Translations under genes and position numbers: made by a program
Assembly (NCBI GenBank): GCA_029784825.1
Contig: JAFMAU010000001.1
Coordinates: forward strand, 1 to 64,000
DNA: 64,000 nucleotides
Reading direction: 5' to 3'
Origin: Nitrososphaerota archaeon
Lineage (GTDB): Archaea > Thermoproteota > Nitrososphaeria > Nitrososphaerales > UBA183
Shown: in pieces, positions 14,436 to 22,571 of the stretch
Layout: every line of letters starts with the position of its first letter
Numbering within the stretch: the stretch's first letter is position 1
Notes under the pieces: generated by a model
Told to the model about the DNA's origin: nothing
The model's database searches: none
What the model saw: only the letters and a program-made list of their open reading frames with translations

Positions 14436-15281
14436 TTGAGCGACATCCTCGAAATCAGGGGCCTCCGCTTCAGGTATCCCGACTCCGCCAAGTTCGCGGT
14501 GGCGGACTTCGACCTCGCGGTGCCGCAGGGGGAGATCGTCGTCCTCGCAGGGCCCTCAGGGTGCGGCAAGTCCACCCTGCTGAGAGCCGTCAACGGGCTG
14601 ATCCCCCACATGTACAGCGGAGAGTACTCCGGGGAGGTGAAGGTGGCAGGGACGGCCGTGAAGGAGTCGAGCATGCGGGACCTTGCTCAGAAGGTCGGAT
14701 TCCTCTTCCAGAACCCAGAGAATCAGATATTCATGTTCACTGTGGAGCGGGACGTCGCATTTGGCCTGGAGAACCTGGGAGTGCCGAGGGACGAGATGAG
14801 AGCCAGAGTGGACGAGGCTCTGGGGCTGCTCGACATCGGGGAGCTGGCGCAGAGGGCCCCTCACGAGCTGTCTGACGGGCAGAAGCAGAGGGTCGCGCTC
14901 GCGGGGGTACTCGCGATGCGGCCCCAGCTCGTCATCCTCGACGAGCCCACCTCGCTGCTCGACCCGAAGACAGCTGCCGAGCTGGTAGGCCTCGTGGCCA
15001 AGCTGAGGAAAGAGCTGGGCACGACCTTCGTCGTAGTGGAGCACAGGCTGGACCTGCTGGTGAAGGTCGCCGACAGGATGGTGGTGATGAACGAGGGGAG
15101 GAAGGTGATCGAAGGCGCTCCGGAGGAGGTGCTCTTCGGAGAGGAGGCGGAAGCCTACGGCGTCGCGGTCCCGGCGGTCACCCAGGTGCAGAAGATGCTC
15201 GCGAGGGACGGGATAGTCTCAGCCGACTCGCTCCTGACGCCTTCCGAACTCGCCGCGAAGATCGGTGGTGCGTCGAGTTGA
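14436..15281 (+). CDS. ecfA1: ECF transporter ATPase subunit 1
   Basis: A 281-residue ABC ATPase energising ECF vitamin uptake. Walker A is GPSGCGKST (about 39-47), the Q-loop follows in FLFQNPENQIFMFTV, the signature is LSDGQKQRVAL, and Walker B is LVILDEPTS. LSDGQ in place of LSGGQ is a mild variation. The NPENQ motif is typical of EcfA/CbiO ATPases. TTG at 14436 is the start, and the stop overlaps the next gene by 4 bp. Confidence 0.95.
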   Translation: MSDILEIRGLRFRYPDSAKFAVADFDLAVPQGEIVVLAGPSGCGKSTLLRAVNGLIPHMYSGEYSGEVKVAGTAVKESSMRDLAQKVGFLFQNPENQIFMFTVERDVAFGLENLGVPRDEMRARVDEALGLLDIGELAQRAPHELSDGQKQRVALAGVLAMRPQLVILDEPTSLLDPKTAAELVGLVAKLRKELGTTFVVVEHRLDLLVKVADRMVVMNEGRKVIEGAPEEVLFGEEAEAYGVAVPAVTQVQKMLARDGIVSADSLLTPSELAAKIGGASS

Positions 15282-16087
15282 TCGAGCTGCGGGACGTCAC
15301 GTTCGTGCACCAGAACGGCGTCAGGGCCCTGGACGGGGTCACCCTGAGGATCGATGCTGGCGAGACGGTCGCGATCGTCGGAGAGAACGGGGCCGGCAAG
15401 ACGACCCTCGTGAAGCACGTCACGGGGCTGCTGAAGCCAGCGTCCGGGACCGTCCTCGTCGACGGCAAGAGCACAGCGGAGGCCAGCACGGCGCAGATCT
15501 CACGTAAGGTAGGGGTGGCGTTCCAGAACCCGGACCACCAGCTCTTCTCTGAGAGCGTCGAGGAGGAGATGGCATTCGCCCTGAGGAACTTCGGGTTCAG
15601 TCCGGCGCTGGTGGAGGAGAGGGTGGAGTGGGGGCTCCGGCTCTTCGGCCTCGAGGAGTACAGGAAGTCGTCCCCCCTGATCCTCAGCGGGGGGGAGAAG
15701 AAGAGGCTGACACTGGCGTGCATACTTGCTTGGGACCCGGACGTGGTGATTCTTGACGAACCGACGGTAGGACAGGACTCCCTTCAGAAGGAGAAGCTGG
15801 TGGGGACCCTCAGTATGCTCGGCTCGGCAGGGAAGACGGTGGTGGTCGTGTCCCATGACATAGAGTTCCTCTGGCCGATGCAGCCGAGGGTGGTCGTGAT
15901 GAAGGGAGGGAAGGTCGTCGGGGACGGGCCGGCCTCGCTTCTAATGCAGGACAGGGCCCTCCTCGACTCGGCCAGAGTAGTGCAGCCCCAGCTGGTGGCG
16001 CTCTACCAAGCTCTCCAGAAGAGGCCCCGGCAGCCGTTCGTCGACCCCCTCGAGGCGAGGCGCTGGATGGAGGGAGATAGGAAATGA
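15278..16087 (+). CDS. ecfA2: ECF transporter ATPase subunit 2
   Basis: A 269-residue second ABC ATPase that heterodimerises with the first. Walker A is GENGAGKTT (about 36-44), the Q-loop is FQNPDHQLFS, the signature LSGGEKKRLTLA, and Walker B VVILDEPTV. It starts at a TTG overlapping the preceding stop in TTGA and ends in ATGA shared with the EcfT start. This tight coupling indicates equimolar production. Confidence 0.95.
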   Translation: MIELRDVTFVHQNGVRALDGVTLRIDAGETVAIVGENGAGKTTLVKHVTGLLKPASGTVLVDGKSTAEASTAQISRKVGVAFQNPDHQLFSESVEEEMAFALRNFGFSPALVEERVEWGLRLFGLEEYRKSSPLILSGGEKKRLTLACILAWDPDVVILDEPTVGQDSLQKEKLVGTLSMLGSAGKTVVVVSHDIEFLWPMQPRVVVMKGGKVVGDGPASLLMQDRALLDSARVVQPQLVALYQALQKRPRQPFVDPLEARRWMEGDRK

Positions 16088-16830
16088 TGTGGCTCAGCGG
16101 CGGGTTCATCTTCAGACGGGGAACATCCGCCTACCACAGGCTCGACCCGAGAGTCAAGCTCCTCATCTCGGCGCTGTTGTTCGTGACGACGCTGCTCGTA
16201 AGGTCGCTCTACGAGCTCGCCTTCGTGCTTGCGTTCATGGTCGCGGTGTCGGCCGTGGCCACGGTGCTGCGGAGGGTGGTCCGCACGATGTCGCTGACCG
16301 CGCTCTTCTCTGCATTCATTTTCGTCATCAACTTCCTGATTACGAGGAACCTCGAGACTTCGCTCCTCTATGCCCTCAGGTTCGTCGCAATCGTGGTCTC
16401 GACCAGCCTGTTCTTCATCACGACCTCCCCCGACGAGCTGGAGCAGGTTATGAAGACCTTCAGGCTCCCCAGGGACGTGGTCTTCGCCTTCGTCACTGCG
16501 GTGAGGTTCATCCCGGTCATGCTGCTCGACACCATCCAGATCATGGACGCCCAGAAGTCGAGAGGGCTGGAGCTCGAGAAGGGGAACATCTTCAGACGGG
16601 TGAGGAACATGATACCGATCTTGATACCCCTCGTGGTCAACTCGGTCGTCAGGAGCGGGGAACTCGCCGAGGCAATGGAGTCCCGCGCCTACGGCGCGGT
16701 CCCCAGGCCGACCTCCCTGGTCACGTACAGGGCGAGCTCCGTCGACAGGGTCGTGGCGGTGGCCGCGGTCGTGGCTTTCGCTCTGGCCGCCTACTCCTTT
16801 TATTACGTGCTCCCGCTTCAGTTCCCGTGA
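16084..16830 (+). CDS. ecfT: ECF transporter transmembrane subunit EcfT
   Basis: A 248-residue membrane subunit coupling the ATPases to the S component. About five to six helices are visible, together with the cytoplasmic coupling motifs SRGLELEKG and ESRAYGA, the latter two being forms of the A-R-G motifs that dock on the ATPases. FRRGTSAYHRLDPRVKLL at the N-terminus is the standard opening. Completes an S-A-A-T transport operon. Its stop overlaps the GTG of the nuclease gene. Confidence 0.93.
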   Translation: MMWLSGGFIFRRGTSAYHRLDPRVKLLISALLFVTTLLVRSLYELAFVLAFMVAVSAVATVLRRVVRTMSLTALFSAFIFVINFLITRNLETSLLYALRFVAIVVSTSLFFITTSPDELEQVMKTFRLPRDVVFAFVTAVRFIPVMLLDTIQIMDAQKSRGLELEKGNIFRRVRNMIPILIPLVVNSVVRSGELAEAMESRAYGAVPRPTSLVTYRASSVDRVVAVAAVVAFALAAYSFYYVLPLQFP

Positions 16831-17510
16831 TACCTGCGCGAGTCGTGGCAGACGAGAGGGAGAAGGCGAGCGGAGTCCCTGAGGAGCTCTCCAAGCTCAA
16901 CGTAAGGGTGTACTTCAACAGGCTCCCGGTGGCTGACTACGTGCTCAACCCGGAGCTGGCGGTGGAGAGGAAGTCTGTCAGAGACCTGGTTTCGTCCGTG
17001 TACGACTCGAGGCTCTTCTACCAGGCTGCGAGGCTGTCGGCCGCCTACGCGAAACCATTCCTCCTCGTCGAAGGCGACTCGAAGGAGGTCGAGAAACTCG
17101 CCAAGAACGTGAAGTCGTTCTACGGGGCCATAGCCAACGTGACCCTGGCATATGGCCTCAGGGTCCTCTACACCGCGAACCCGAAGGAGACTGCGATGGC
17201 GATCGCCGAGCTGCTGAGCCACGCCAGGGCAAAGCCCCTCGCGCGTATCCCCTCAGAGATTCCTCCAAAGTCGAGGAACGTCCCTCTGCAGCAGCTCTAC
17301 CTCGTCTCCTCCCTTCCAGGAATAGGCAGGAGGCTGGCGGAGAAGCTGCTCTCGAAATACGGGACGCCGAGGAAGGTCATGGGCCTAACGGCAGGCGAGC
17401 TGGCATTGACCCCTGGGATCGGGTGGAAGCGGGCGGAGAAGATCAAACAGGTCATGGACGCAACATTCACAAGGCGAACAGAATCGGGGACACAGGCGAG
17501 GCTGGAATAA
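16827..17510 (+). CDS. XPF/ERCC4-family structure-specific nuclease
   Basis: A 227-residue nuclease with an N-terminal ERCC4 domain and a C-terminal tandem helix-hairpin-helix domain, the short crenarchaeal-type XPF layout without the Hef helicase. The catalytic region contains VVADEREK, an LNPELAVERKSVRD form of the GDxxxERKxxxD motif, and AKPFLLVEGD. The first GDx is altered (LNPELAVERK), but the ERK core is intact. HhH motifs are LPGIGRRLAEKLL and TPGIGWKRAEKI. XPF cleaves branched DNA such as 3' flaps with PCNA. The GTG start overlaps the EcfT stop, which is unrelated in function. Confidence 0.92.
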   Translation: MIPARVVADEREKASGVPEELSKLNVRVYFNRLPVADYVLNPELAVERKSVRDLVSSVYDSRLFYQAARLSAAYAKPFLLVEGDSKEVEKLAKNVKSFYGAIANVTLAYGLRVLYTANPKETAMAIAELLSHARAKPLARIPSEIPPKSRNVPLQQLYLVSSLPGIGRRLAEKLLSKYGTPRKVMGLTAGELALTPGIGWKRAEKIKQVMDATFTRRTESGTQARLE

Positions 17511-17512
17511 GG

Positions 17513-18139
17513 GTGAAAGTGGCTGTTCTAGGCGGGACTGGGAAGATGGGCAGGGCGATTGCGAAGAGGCTCGCGAAGGCCAACAGCGTGGTGATCGGGT
17601 CCAGGGACGTCGCGAAGGCAGAGGAAGCGGCGAAGGGGATCCCCGGGGCGACAGGGATGGACTACGCCGGAGCCTCGGAGGCTGCGGACGTGGTCGTGGT
17701 TTCGGTTCCGTCCTCTGCGGTCGGGAGCCTCGCACCGCTCGCGAAGGTCCTCGCCGGGAAGCTGGTCATCTCTGTGGTGAATCCTCTCAGGTTCGAGGGT
17801 GGTCTGCTCTACTTCGACATGGACAAGGGCTCTGCTGCGGAAGAGCTGGCGAAGGTCCTCTCGGGCAGCAGGGTGGCCACGGCTTTCAACAACATCCCCG
17901 CGGCACTGCTGGAGAAGGATGAGACCATCCCGATCGACGTCCTGGTCGCGGCCGACTCGAAGAGCACCTTCGATGAGGTGGCCGGACTCGTAAGGACCAT
18001 CCAGAACCTGAGGCCGCTTTACGCGGGGCCCCTCACCCAGGCTGCCATCGTCGAGATGATAACGCCTCTTGTGCTGAACCTGGCAAAGCTGAACGGCACC
18101 GGGAGCCTGGCTACGAGGTTCGTTTCACGGAGGGACTGA
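17513..18139 (+). CDS. F420H2:NADP oxidoreductase (Fno-like)
   Basis: A 208-residue Rossmann protein of the NADPH-dependent F420 reductase family, transferring hydride between NADP and coenzyme F420. The N-terminal nucleotide site is VAVLGGTGKMG, followed by VVIGSRD, whose Ser-Arg fits NADP over NAD. Later segments VVSVPSSAV, VVNPLRF, AFNNIPAALL and VAADS match the family. The GTG at 17513 lies 2 bp after the nuclease stop and 6 bp before the next F420 enzyme, so the two F420 genes form a functional pair. Confidence 0.9.
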   Translation: MKVAVLGGTGKMGRAIAKRLAKANSVVIGSRDVAKAEEAAKGIPGATGMDYAGASEAADVVVVSVPSSAVGSLAPLAKVLAGKLVISVVNPLRFEGGLLYFDMDKGSAAEELAKVLSGSRVATAFNNIPAALLEKDETIPIDVLVAADSKSTFDEVAGLVRTIQNLRPLYAGPLTQAAIVEMITPLVLNLAKLNGTGSLATRFVSRRD

Positions 18140-18145
18140 AGGCGC

Positions 18146-19024
18146 TTGAAATTCGGGTACATACTTCCGAACTACGGGGACAAGATAAAGCCGGAGGAGC
18201 TCCTCGAGATCTCCAAAGTCTGCGAAGAAGCCGGGTACGACTCCGTCTGGGCAACCGACCACATCGTGATGCCGAAGGAGCTCAGGGAGCCCTACGGGGA
18301 GCTGCTGGAGCCTCTCACGACCCTGGCATACATCGCGGCCCAGACCGAAAAGCTCAGGGTTGGGTCCTCGTGCATAGTCCTCCCCCAGAGGAACCCCATC
18401 CTGGTCGCGAAGCAGGCGGCGACCCTCGACGTGTTCTCCAAGGGGAGGTTGATCCTCGGCTTCGGGGCAGGCTGGGCCGAGAAGGAATTCGGTTTCCTGG
18501 ACGCGGACTTCGGCAAGAGGGGAAAGGTGATGAACGAGAGCATCAGGCTGATGAGGTCGCTCTGGAAGGACGACGTCGTGAACTTTGAAGGGGAATTCTT
18601 CCACCTTAGGGACGCCCTCTTCCTCCCCAAGCCGACCAGGAAGGGGATTCCGGTGTGGATAGGGGGAAACGGGGCGACGGCGCTCAAGAGGGCGATTGAG
18701 CTCGGAGACGGGTGGCATCCAGTGGGGCCGGACGTCGGAGATTTCAAGCGGGGGGCGGAGGAGATCAGCTGGTCGGGGAAGAAGATGACCATCTCCATGA
18801 GGATGACCACGGACGTGCGGAAGAAGCGCGAGCCATACGTCGGGGTGAACAAGGAGAAGAGAGTGGCGGTTTCAGGCAGTGCAGACCAGATCAGGAAGGA
18901 TATCGACGCCTACGCCGACGCGGGGCTCGAGTACTACTGCGCCTCGATCAGCCACCCTTCGGCCGCGGACATCATATCGGACCTGAGGAAGTTCGCCTCA
19001 GAGGTGGTCAAGTCCTACGCCTAG
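18146..19024 (+). CDS. F420-dependent luciferase-like oxidoreductase
   Basis: A 292-residue TIM-barrel LLM-class oxidoreductase that probably uses F420. Recognisable are the ATDHIVMP loop, LRVGSSCIVLPQRNPILVAKQAATLD, SKGRLILGFGAGW and KGIPVWIGGNG. The substrate cannot be predicted. It starts at TTG 6 bp after the Fno gene, suggesting that Fno supplies reduced F420 to it. Its end overlaps the convergent flavin reductase by 4 bp. Confidence 0.9.
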   Translation: MKFGYILPNYGDKIKPEELLEISKVCEEAGYDSVWATDHIVMPKELREPYGELLEPLTTLAYIAAQTEKLRVGSSCIVLPQRNPILVAKQAATLDVFSKGRLILGFGAGWAEKEFGFLDADFGKRGKVMNESIRLMRSLWKDDVVNFEGEFFHLRDALFLPKPTRKGIPVWIGGNGATALKRAIELGDGWHPVGPDVGDFKRGAEEISWSGKKMTISMRMTTDVRKKREPYVGVNKEKRVAVSGSADQIRKDIDAYADAGLEYYCASISHPSAADIISDLRKFASEVVKSYA

Positions 19025-19554
19025 GCTTCCGGATAGGTGGTCATCCCGTCCCGCCACCCGGTGTACAGGACCGGCCTGTACTTTGAGTAGTCCCAGAAAT
19101 CGGTGAACGTCGAAGCGGCGCTGGCGGCTTCGACCTCAGCTACCAGGAGCAGGTGGTCCCCGGTCCTCCTCTTCGACTTCAATCTGCATTCGAGGGTTGC
19201 GAGAGAGCCTTCGATGACCGGTACCTTCAGTCTCTCCCCGTTGGCGTGCCGGAGGCCCGCTGCGGCCAGCTTGTCCTTCACCTTGGCCCCGCTCAGGGTG
19301 GCGAGGGACGAGAGAGCTTCGACCTGCCCCCTGTCGAGGACCGAGAGCGAAAAGGCCCCGGCCCTCTGCGCGAGTTTGCAGGTGAAACTACTCGGGTTGC
19401 AGGCGACCACGACCATGGGAGGAGTGTCAGAGACCGAGGCGTATGAGACGACTGGCATGGCCGTAACTCTTCCCATGTACGCCGCTGACATCACAAGCGG
19501 GACCTGAGGATAGAACAGCCTGTGTATGAGGGAGGGGTCGACCTTCACGGACAT
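19021..19554 (-). CDS. Flavin reductase family protein (split-barrel FMN binder)
   Basis: A 177-residue split-barrel flavoprotein. The FMN-binding stretch is seen in MPVVSYASVSDTPPMVVVACNPSSFTCKLAQRAGAFSL and the middle has LVAEVEAASA. Relatives reduce flavins with NAD(P)H or act as FMN-binding oxidoreductases. The start is ATG at 19554. It lies next to two F420 enzymes and one RbkR/ECF flavin locus, giving a flavin/deazaflavin theme over 12.5-19.5 kb. Confidence 0.88.
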   Translation of the reverse strand: MSVKVDPSLIHRLFYPQVPLVMSAAYMGRVTAMPVVSYASVSDTPPMVVVACNPSSFTCKLAQRAGAFSLSVLDRGQVEALSSLATLSGAKVKDKLAAAGLRHANGERLKVPVIEGSLATLECRLKSKRRTGDHLLLVAEVEAASAASTFTDFWDYSKYRPVLYTGWRDGMTTYPEA

Positions 19555-19587
19555 CGGCAGGCCCGACAGTTAGTTAAGCTGGAGGTG

Positions 19588-20223
19588 TCATCGTACGAGG
19601 AAGTTGGCAGTCAGCACGTCCCCCCATTCGTCTGCGAGGACGGCGGTGTAGACCCCTTGGGGGAATCTGCCAGAAGTGCTGCCGCCTATGCCCAGGCTGC
19701 TCACGAGGTTCCACACCTGTGGGCTCCCGTTGATCGTAACGAGAGCCTCGGAAGAGTGGGCTCGTAGGAGGAAGTCTGCAGGGGCGCCAGCCTGCGCCGG
19801 GCAGCCGGTGAGGGGCCTGGGGAGAGCGACCGGGGTGCCCAGGGTGTAGTTGTCCTGGGTGTAGTGCCCCTGCATGATGCCCAGCCCGATGGGCCAGCCG
19901 GAGGTGCAGATCTTTCCCCACAGCTGTGACTGGGGGAGCGCCCATGAATCGGTCGCGTTGATGTCCGATACCGAGGGATAGGAGCTGTTGATCCATCCCT
20001 CCAAGAGGATGCCCGAGCCTGAAGTGACGGACGTAGAGTTTAGCTTCAGATGCATCACGAACCCCACAGGGGAAGCGTAAGAGACGTCAGGCTGGAAGAG
20101 GTCCCGGGCCGGGCTGACGTAGGGAGGGACGAAGATCGCAGCGAAGATGGTGATCACCATGACTGCAAGGATGATCGACATGTTCCTCACGCTCTTCCGG
20201 TAGGCGACGTCGTCGGAGTCCAT
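19588..20223 (-). CDS. Secreted or membrane-anchored protein of unknown function
   Basis: A 211-residue protein with one N-terminal hydrophobic helix (about 15-36, SIILAVMVITIFAAIFVPP) after a short charged head, followed by an outside domain with many N-x-S/T sites. It has two widely spaced Cys residues (KICTSGW, LTGCPAQ) that could form a disulphide. The layout recalls archaeal type IV pilin-like or anchored surface proteins, but no peptidase cleavage motif is evident. The frame is open further upstream; ATG at 20223 is used because it directly precedes the membrane helix. Confidence 0.65.
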   Translation of the reverse strand: MDSDDVAYRKSVRNMSIILAVMVITIFAAIFVPPYVSPARDLFQPDVSYASPVGFVMHLKLNSTSVTSGSGILLEGWINSSYPSVSDINATDSWALPQSQLWGKICTSGWPIGLGIMQGHYTQDNYTLGTPVALPRPLTGCPAQAGAPADFLLRAHSSEALVTINGSPQVWNLVSSLGIGGSTSGRFPQGVYTAVLADEWGDVLTANFLVR

Positions 20224-20288
20224 GGAACGATTCAGCCGAGGGGCCGCGCTCTTAACCCTAGCCGTCGCAGCTTTCTGGAGACTCCGCG

Positions 20289-22508
20289 TTAGCGACCAGC
20301 GTGCTCGGAAGTCGTGCGCCTCCGCGATCGCATGAACAGAACCGCCGCGGCTGCCACTACCGCTACGGCCGCCGCCCCTCCGATGACCGTCAGACTGAGA
20401 GAGAAGTTCGCCTGGACCACGCCGGGGGTGGTTAGAACGGCGACCGCGGTGACCTGCATGCCGGAAGCGCCCTCGGCCCACCCGGAGAAGCCGTACAGGA
20501 ACGAGGAGGGGGACGCCTCCAGAGTGACCGTCGTCCCTGAAGGAGCGAAGACCGTGAGAGACGTGCCTGGCACGACCGTCCCGCTGCTAGTCCCGAAGCT
20601 GTACAGGACTGCGCCGTCGTTCCCAGCGATGATTGTGAGCCCTGGGTAGAAGCTGGCGGTCTCCGAGATTGGAGAGCGGACCGTGACGGTGGCGGAGGCG
20701 GCACTGCCCGAGTATGATCCCGTCCCGGTCCCGTTCCAGAACTCGAATTGCCATCCCGGGCTGGCCGCCTGGGTCATCCGGACGGTGCTCCCTGCGTCTT
20801 CCCAGGCTGAAGCGACACTGGTCGTTCCGCCCGAGGATGGGATGTTCTCCGAGGTGAGGGCGTATTGGTGGCGGTAGACCACTGAGACGCTTTCGGCCCC
20901 TGACACCGTGCCACCCGCCCCCTGTGTGGCCACCCACCTCTCCTGCGGTGTGCTCCCTGCGAGGGTCGCTGGGACCGACCACGGCGTACCCGCGTCGAGG
21001 AAGTAGGTTGTGGAGTTGACGACCGGAGATGAGAAGCCGGCGCCGCCCTGGGTGCCGGTAAGGACAGGCGCCGAAGGCGAGCCGCCGCCGGTGACCACGA
21101 ACTGCAAGGCGAGAGCATACTGGTGTTGGTACGCGACTGTGGTGGTCCCCCCGGCGCCCACGGTCCCCGATGGGGCGGCAGCCGCCCATCTCTCTGTGGA
21201 AGAGGAGCCCTGGAGCGCACTCGGGTAGTAGTAGCTCGTCCCGGCGTCCACCCACGCCGCGGATTGCGACGCCAGGGTGATTGGGGCGCCGAACTGGACC
21301 GCCTGGATCGTCGGCGGGCTGTATCCACTTCCGCCGCCGAAGACTGCGAAGTCGAAGGTCCTGAGGAACTGGTGGTAATAGACCAGCGTCGCAGACAGTG
21401 CGACGCCCGCTGTCCCGCTTGTCTGCTGGTTCGCCTGCCACCTCTCGTCCGCGGATCCTCCGGGCAGGCTTGAGGAGACCTGCCAGGCGGTCCCCTGGTC
21501 TGCATAGTACGTTGCCAGCGACCGGGTAAGCGTTGCCGTCTGGACCGATCCGCCCAGGGTGTAGGTCAGGATCGGAGCCGAGTACCCCGAGCCTCCGCCG
21601 ACAACGGAAAAGCCCAGCGTGAAGGACGCGCTCCCGAGCGCTCCAGTGATGAACTTGTACGCATCGGCGAAGGACGTGGCGCCGTTGCTGCTGAACGGCT
21701 GCAGCTGGGTCGGGTTTGTGAACGCGACGCTCGCGCTGTTCCCGAAGACCGAAGCGTTCGTGTTGGAGTTGAACTCGTCCGCCCACATCACGGCGGACGC
21801 CTTCGGAGAGGGCGCGGAATAGGTCACCTCCCCCTCTTGCCCGAAGGACGAACTGACGTGGTACCACTCGGTCATGAGGCCTGTGAAGTAGCCGTTGGGG
21901 TCGGAGGAGGTTGAAAGCCCGATGAATTTCGTGCCGAAGGACCTGTATGACGCCTGCCCGTTCGCACCGGTGTTCCAGTCTTTGACCGACATCACGACGT
22001 TCCCTCCCGAGAAGGAAAGGGAGAGCAGCACGCTGTCTCCGCTGTTGACTGCGCCCGTGAAGTTTTCGAGCCCCCCGCCGCCGCTGGCCGGGTAGATGCT
22101 GTTCTGGGCGCCGTCGAAGACTTCGAAGTTGATTGCAAACCCGGGCTGGTACCCCCCACTGGAATAGGGCCAGTCGTAGCTGACGCCGATTTGGTACCAA
22201 TACCCAGACTCGGTCAGGCCATTCAGGAGGTAGGCGGGACCATAGCCGTCGGCGTCTGTCTGCGCGACTGCAGTGACGTTGTACGCGATGGCCGCGAACG
22301 CCTGGCCATATGTGATCCCGATCTGCACGTCATAGACAGGGGAGGGCGGGGTCGACAGCCCCGCCATCGGCCCGAGAGGAAGGTGGGTCGGTGCTGCTCG
22401 TACCCAGAGGGCCGAGGAAGCCTGAGTCACCCCGGGCGAACAGGCGGAGAACAGGAATAGCAACCCCAGTAGTAGCAGGGCGGCATGAGCCCTTGCCGAT
22501 TCCGCCAA
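20289..22508 (-). CDS. Large secreted repeat protein with C-terminal membrane anchor
   Basis: A 739-residue surface protein. Residues 1-30 are a signal peptide (AALLLLGLLFLFSACS). Residues 40-230 form a beta-rich lectin-like domain with QIGVSYDWP and YHVSSSF. Three to four repeats of about 75-80 residues follow (about 290-550), each with GGGSGYS.P, a Trp-containing DAGT.W segment, ERW and a YxHQ(Y/F) end. Two shorter repeats resembling InlB-type bacterial repeats (EFWNGTGTGS, YGFSGWAEG) come next. One membrane helix (about 705-727) and a RSRRRT tail close the protein. It probably acts in adhesion or in the cell envelope. No catalytic motif was seen. Confidence 0.75.
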   Translation of the reverse strand: MAESARAHAALLLLGLLFLFSACSPGVTQASSALWVRAAPTHLPLGPMAGLSTPPSPVYDVQIGITYGQAFAAIAYNVTAVAQTDADGYGPAYLLNGLTESGYWYQIGVSYDWPYSSGGYQPGFAINFEVFDGAQNSIYPASGGGGLENFTGAVNSGDSVLLSLSFSGGNVVMSVKDWNTGANGQASYRSFGTKFIGLSTSSDPNGYFTGLMTEWYHVSSSFGQEGEVTYSAPSPKASAVMWADEFNSNTNASVFGNSASVAFTNPTQLQPFSSNGATSFADAYKFITGALGSASFTLGFSVVGGGSGYSAPILTYTLGGSVQTATLTRSLATYYADQGTAWQVSSSLPGGSADERWQANQQTSGTAGVALSATLVYYHQFLRTFDFAVFGGGSGYSPPTIQAVQFGAPITLASQSAAWVDAGTSYYYPSALQGSSSTERWAAAAPSGTVGAGGTTTVAYQHQYALALQFVVTGGGSPSAPVLTGTQGGAGFSSPVVNSTTYFLDAGTPWSVPATLAGSTPQERWVATQGAGGTVSGAESVSVVYRHQYALTSENIPSSGGTTSVASAWEDAGSTVRMTQAASPGWQFEFWNGTGTGSYSGSAASATVTVRSPISETASFYPGLTIIAGNDGAVLYSFGTSSGTVVPGTSLTVFAPSGTTVTLEASPSSFLYGFSGWAEGASGMQVTAVAVLTTPGVVQANFSLSLTVIGGAAAVAVVAAAAVLFMRSRRRTTSEHAGR

Positions 22509-22571
22509 AGACCGACGAGGAAGAACCTTGGATCCCCCTAATAAGTGGACGAGGCGGATGACCGGGCGCGC

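Noticed and set aside
16089..16826. N-terminal extension of the XPF-like nuclease
   Set aside because: Open only as a shadow of EcfT; the nuclease domain starts at the GTG at 16827.
20587..22200. Long open frame of 537 codons on the minus strand in another frame
   Set aside because: Arg/Gly-rich shadow of the exported repeat protein at 20289-22508; no domain or motif.
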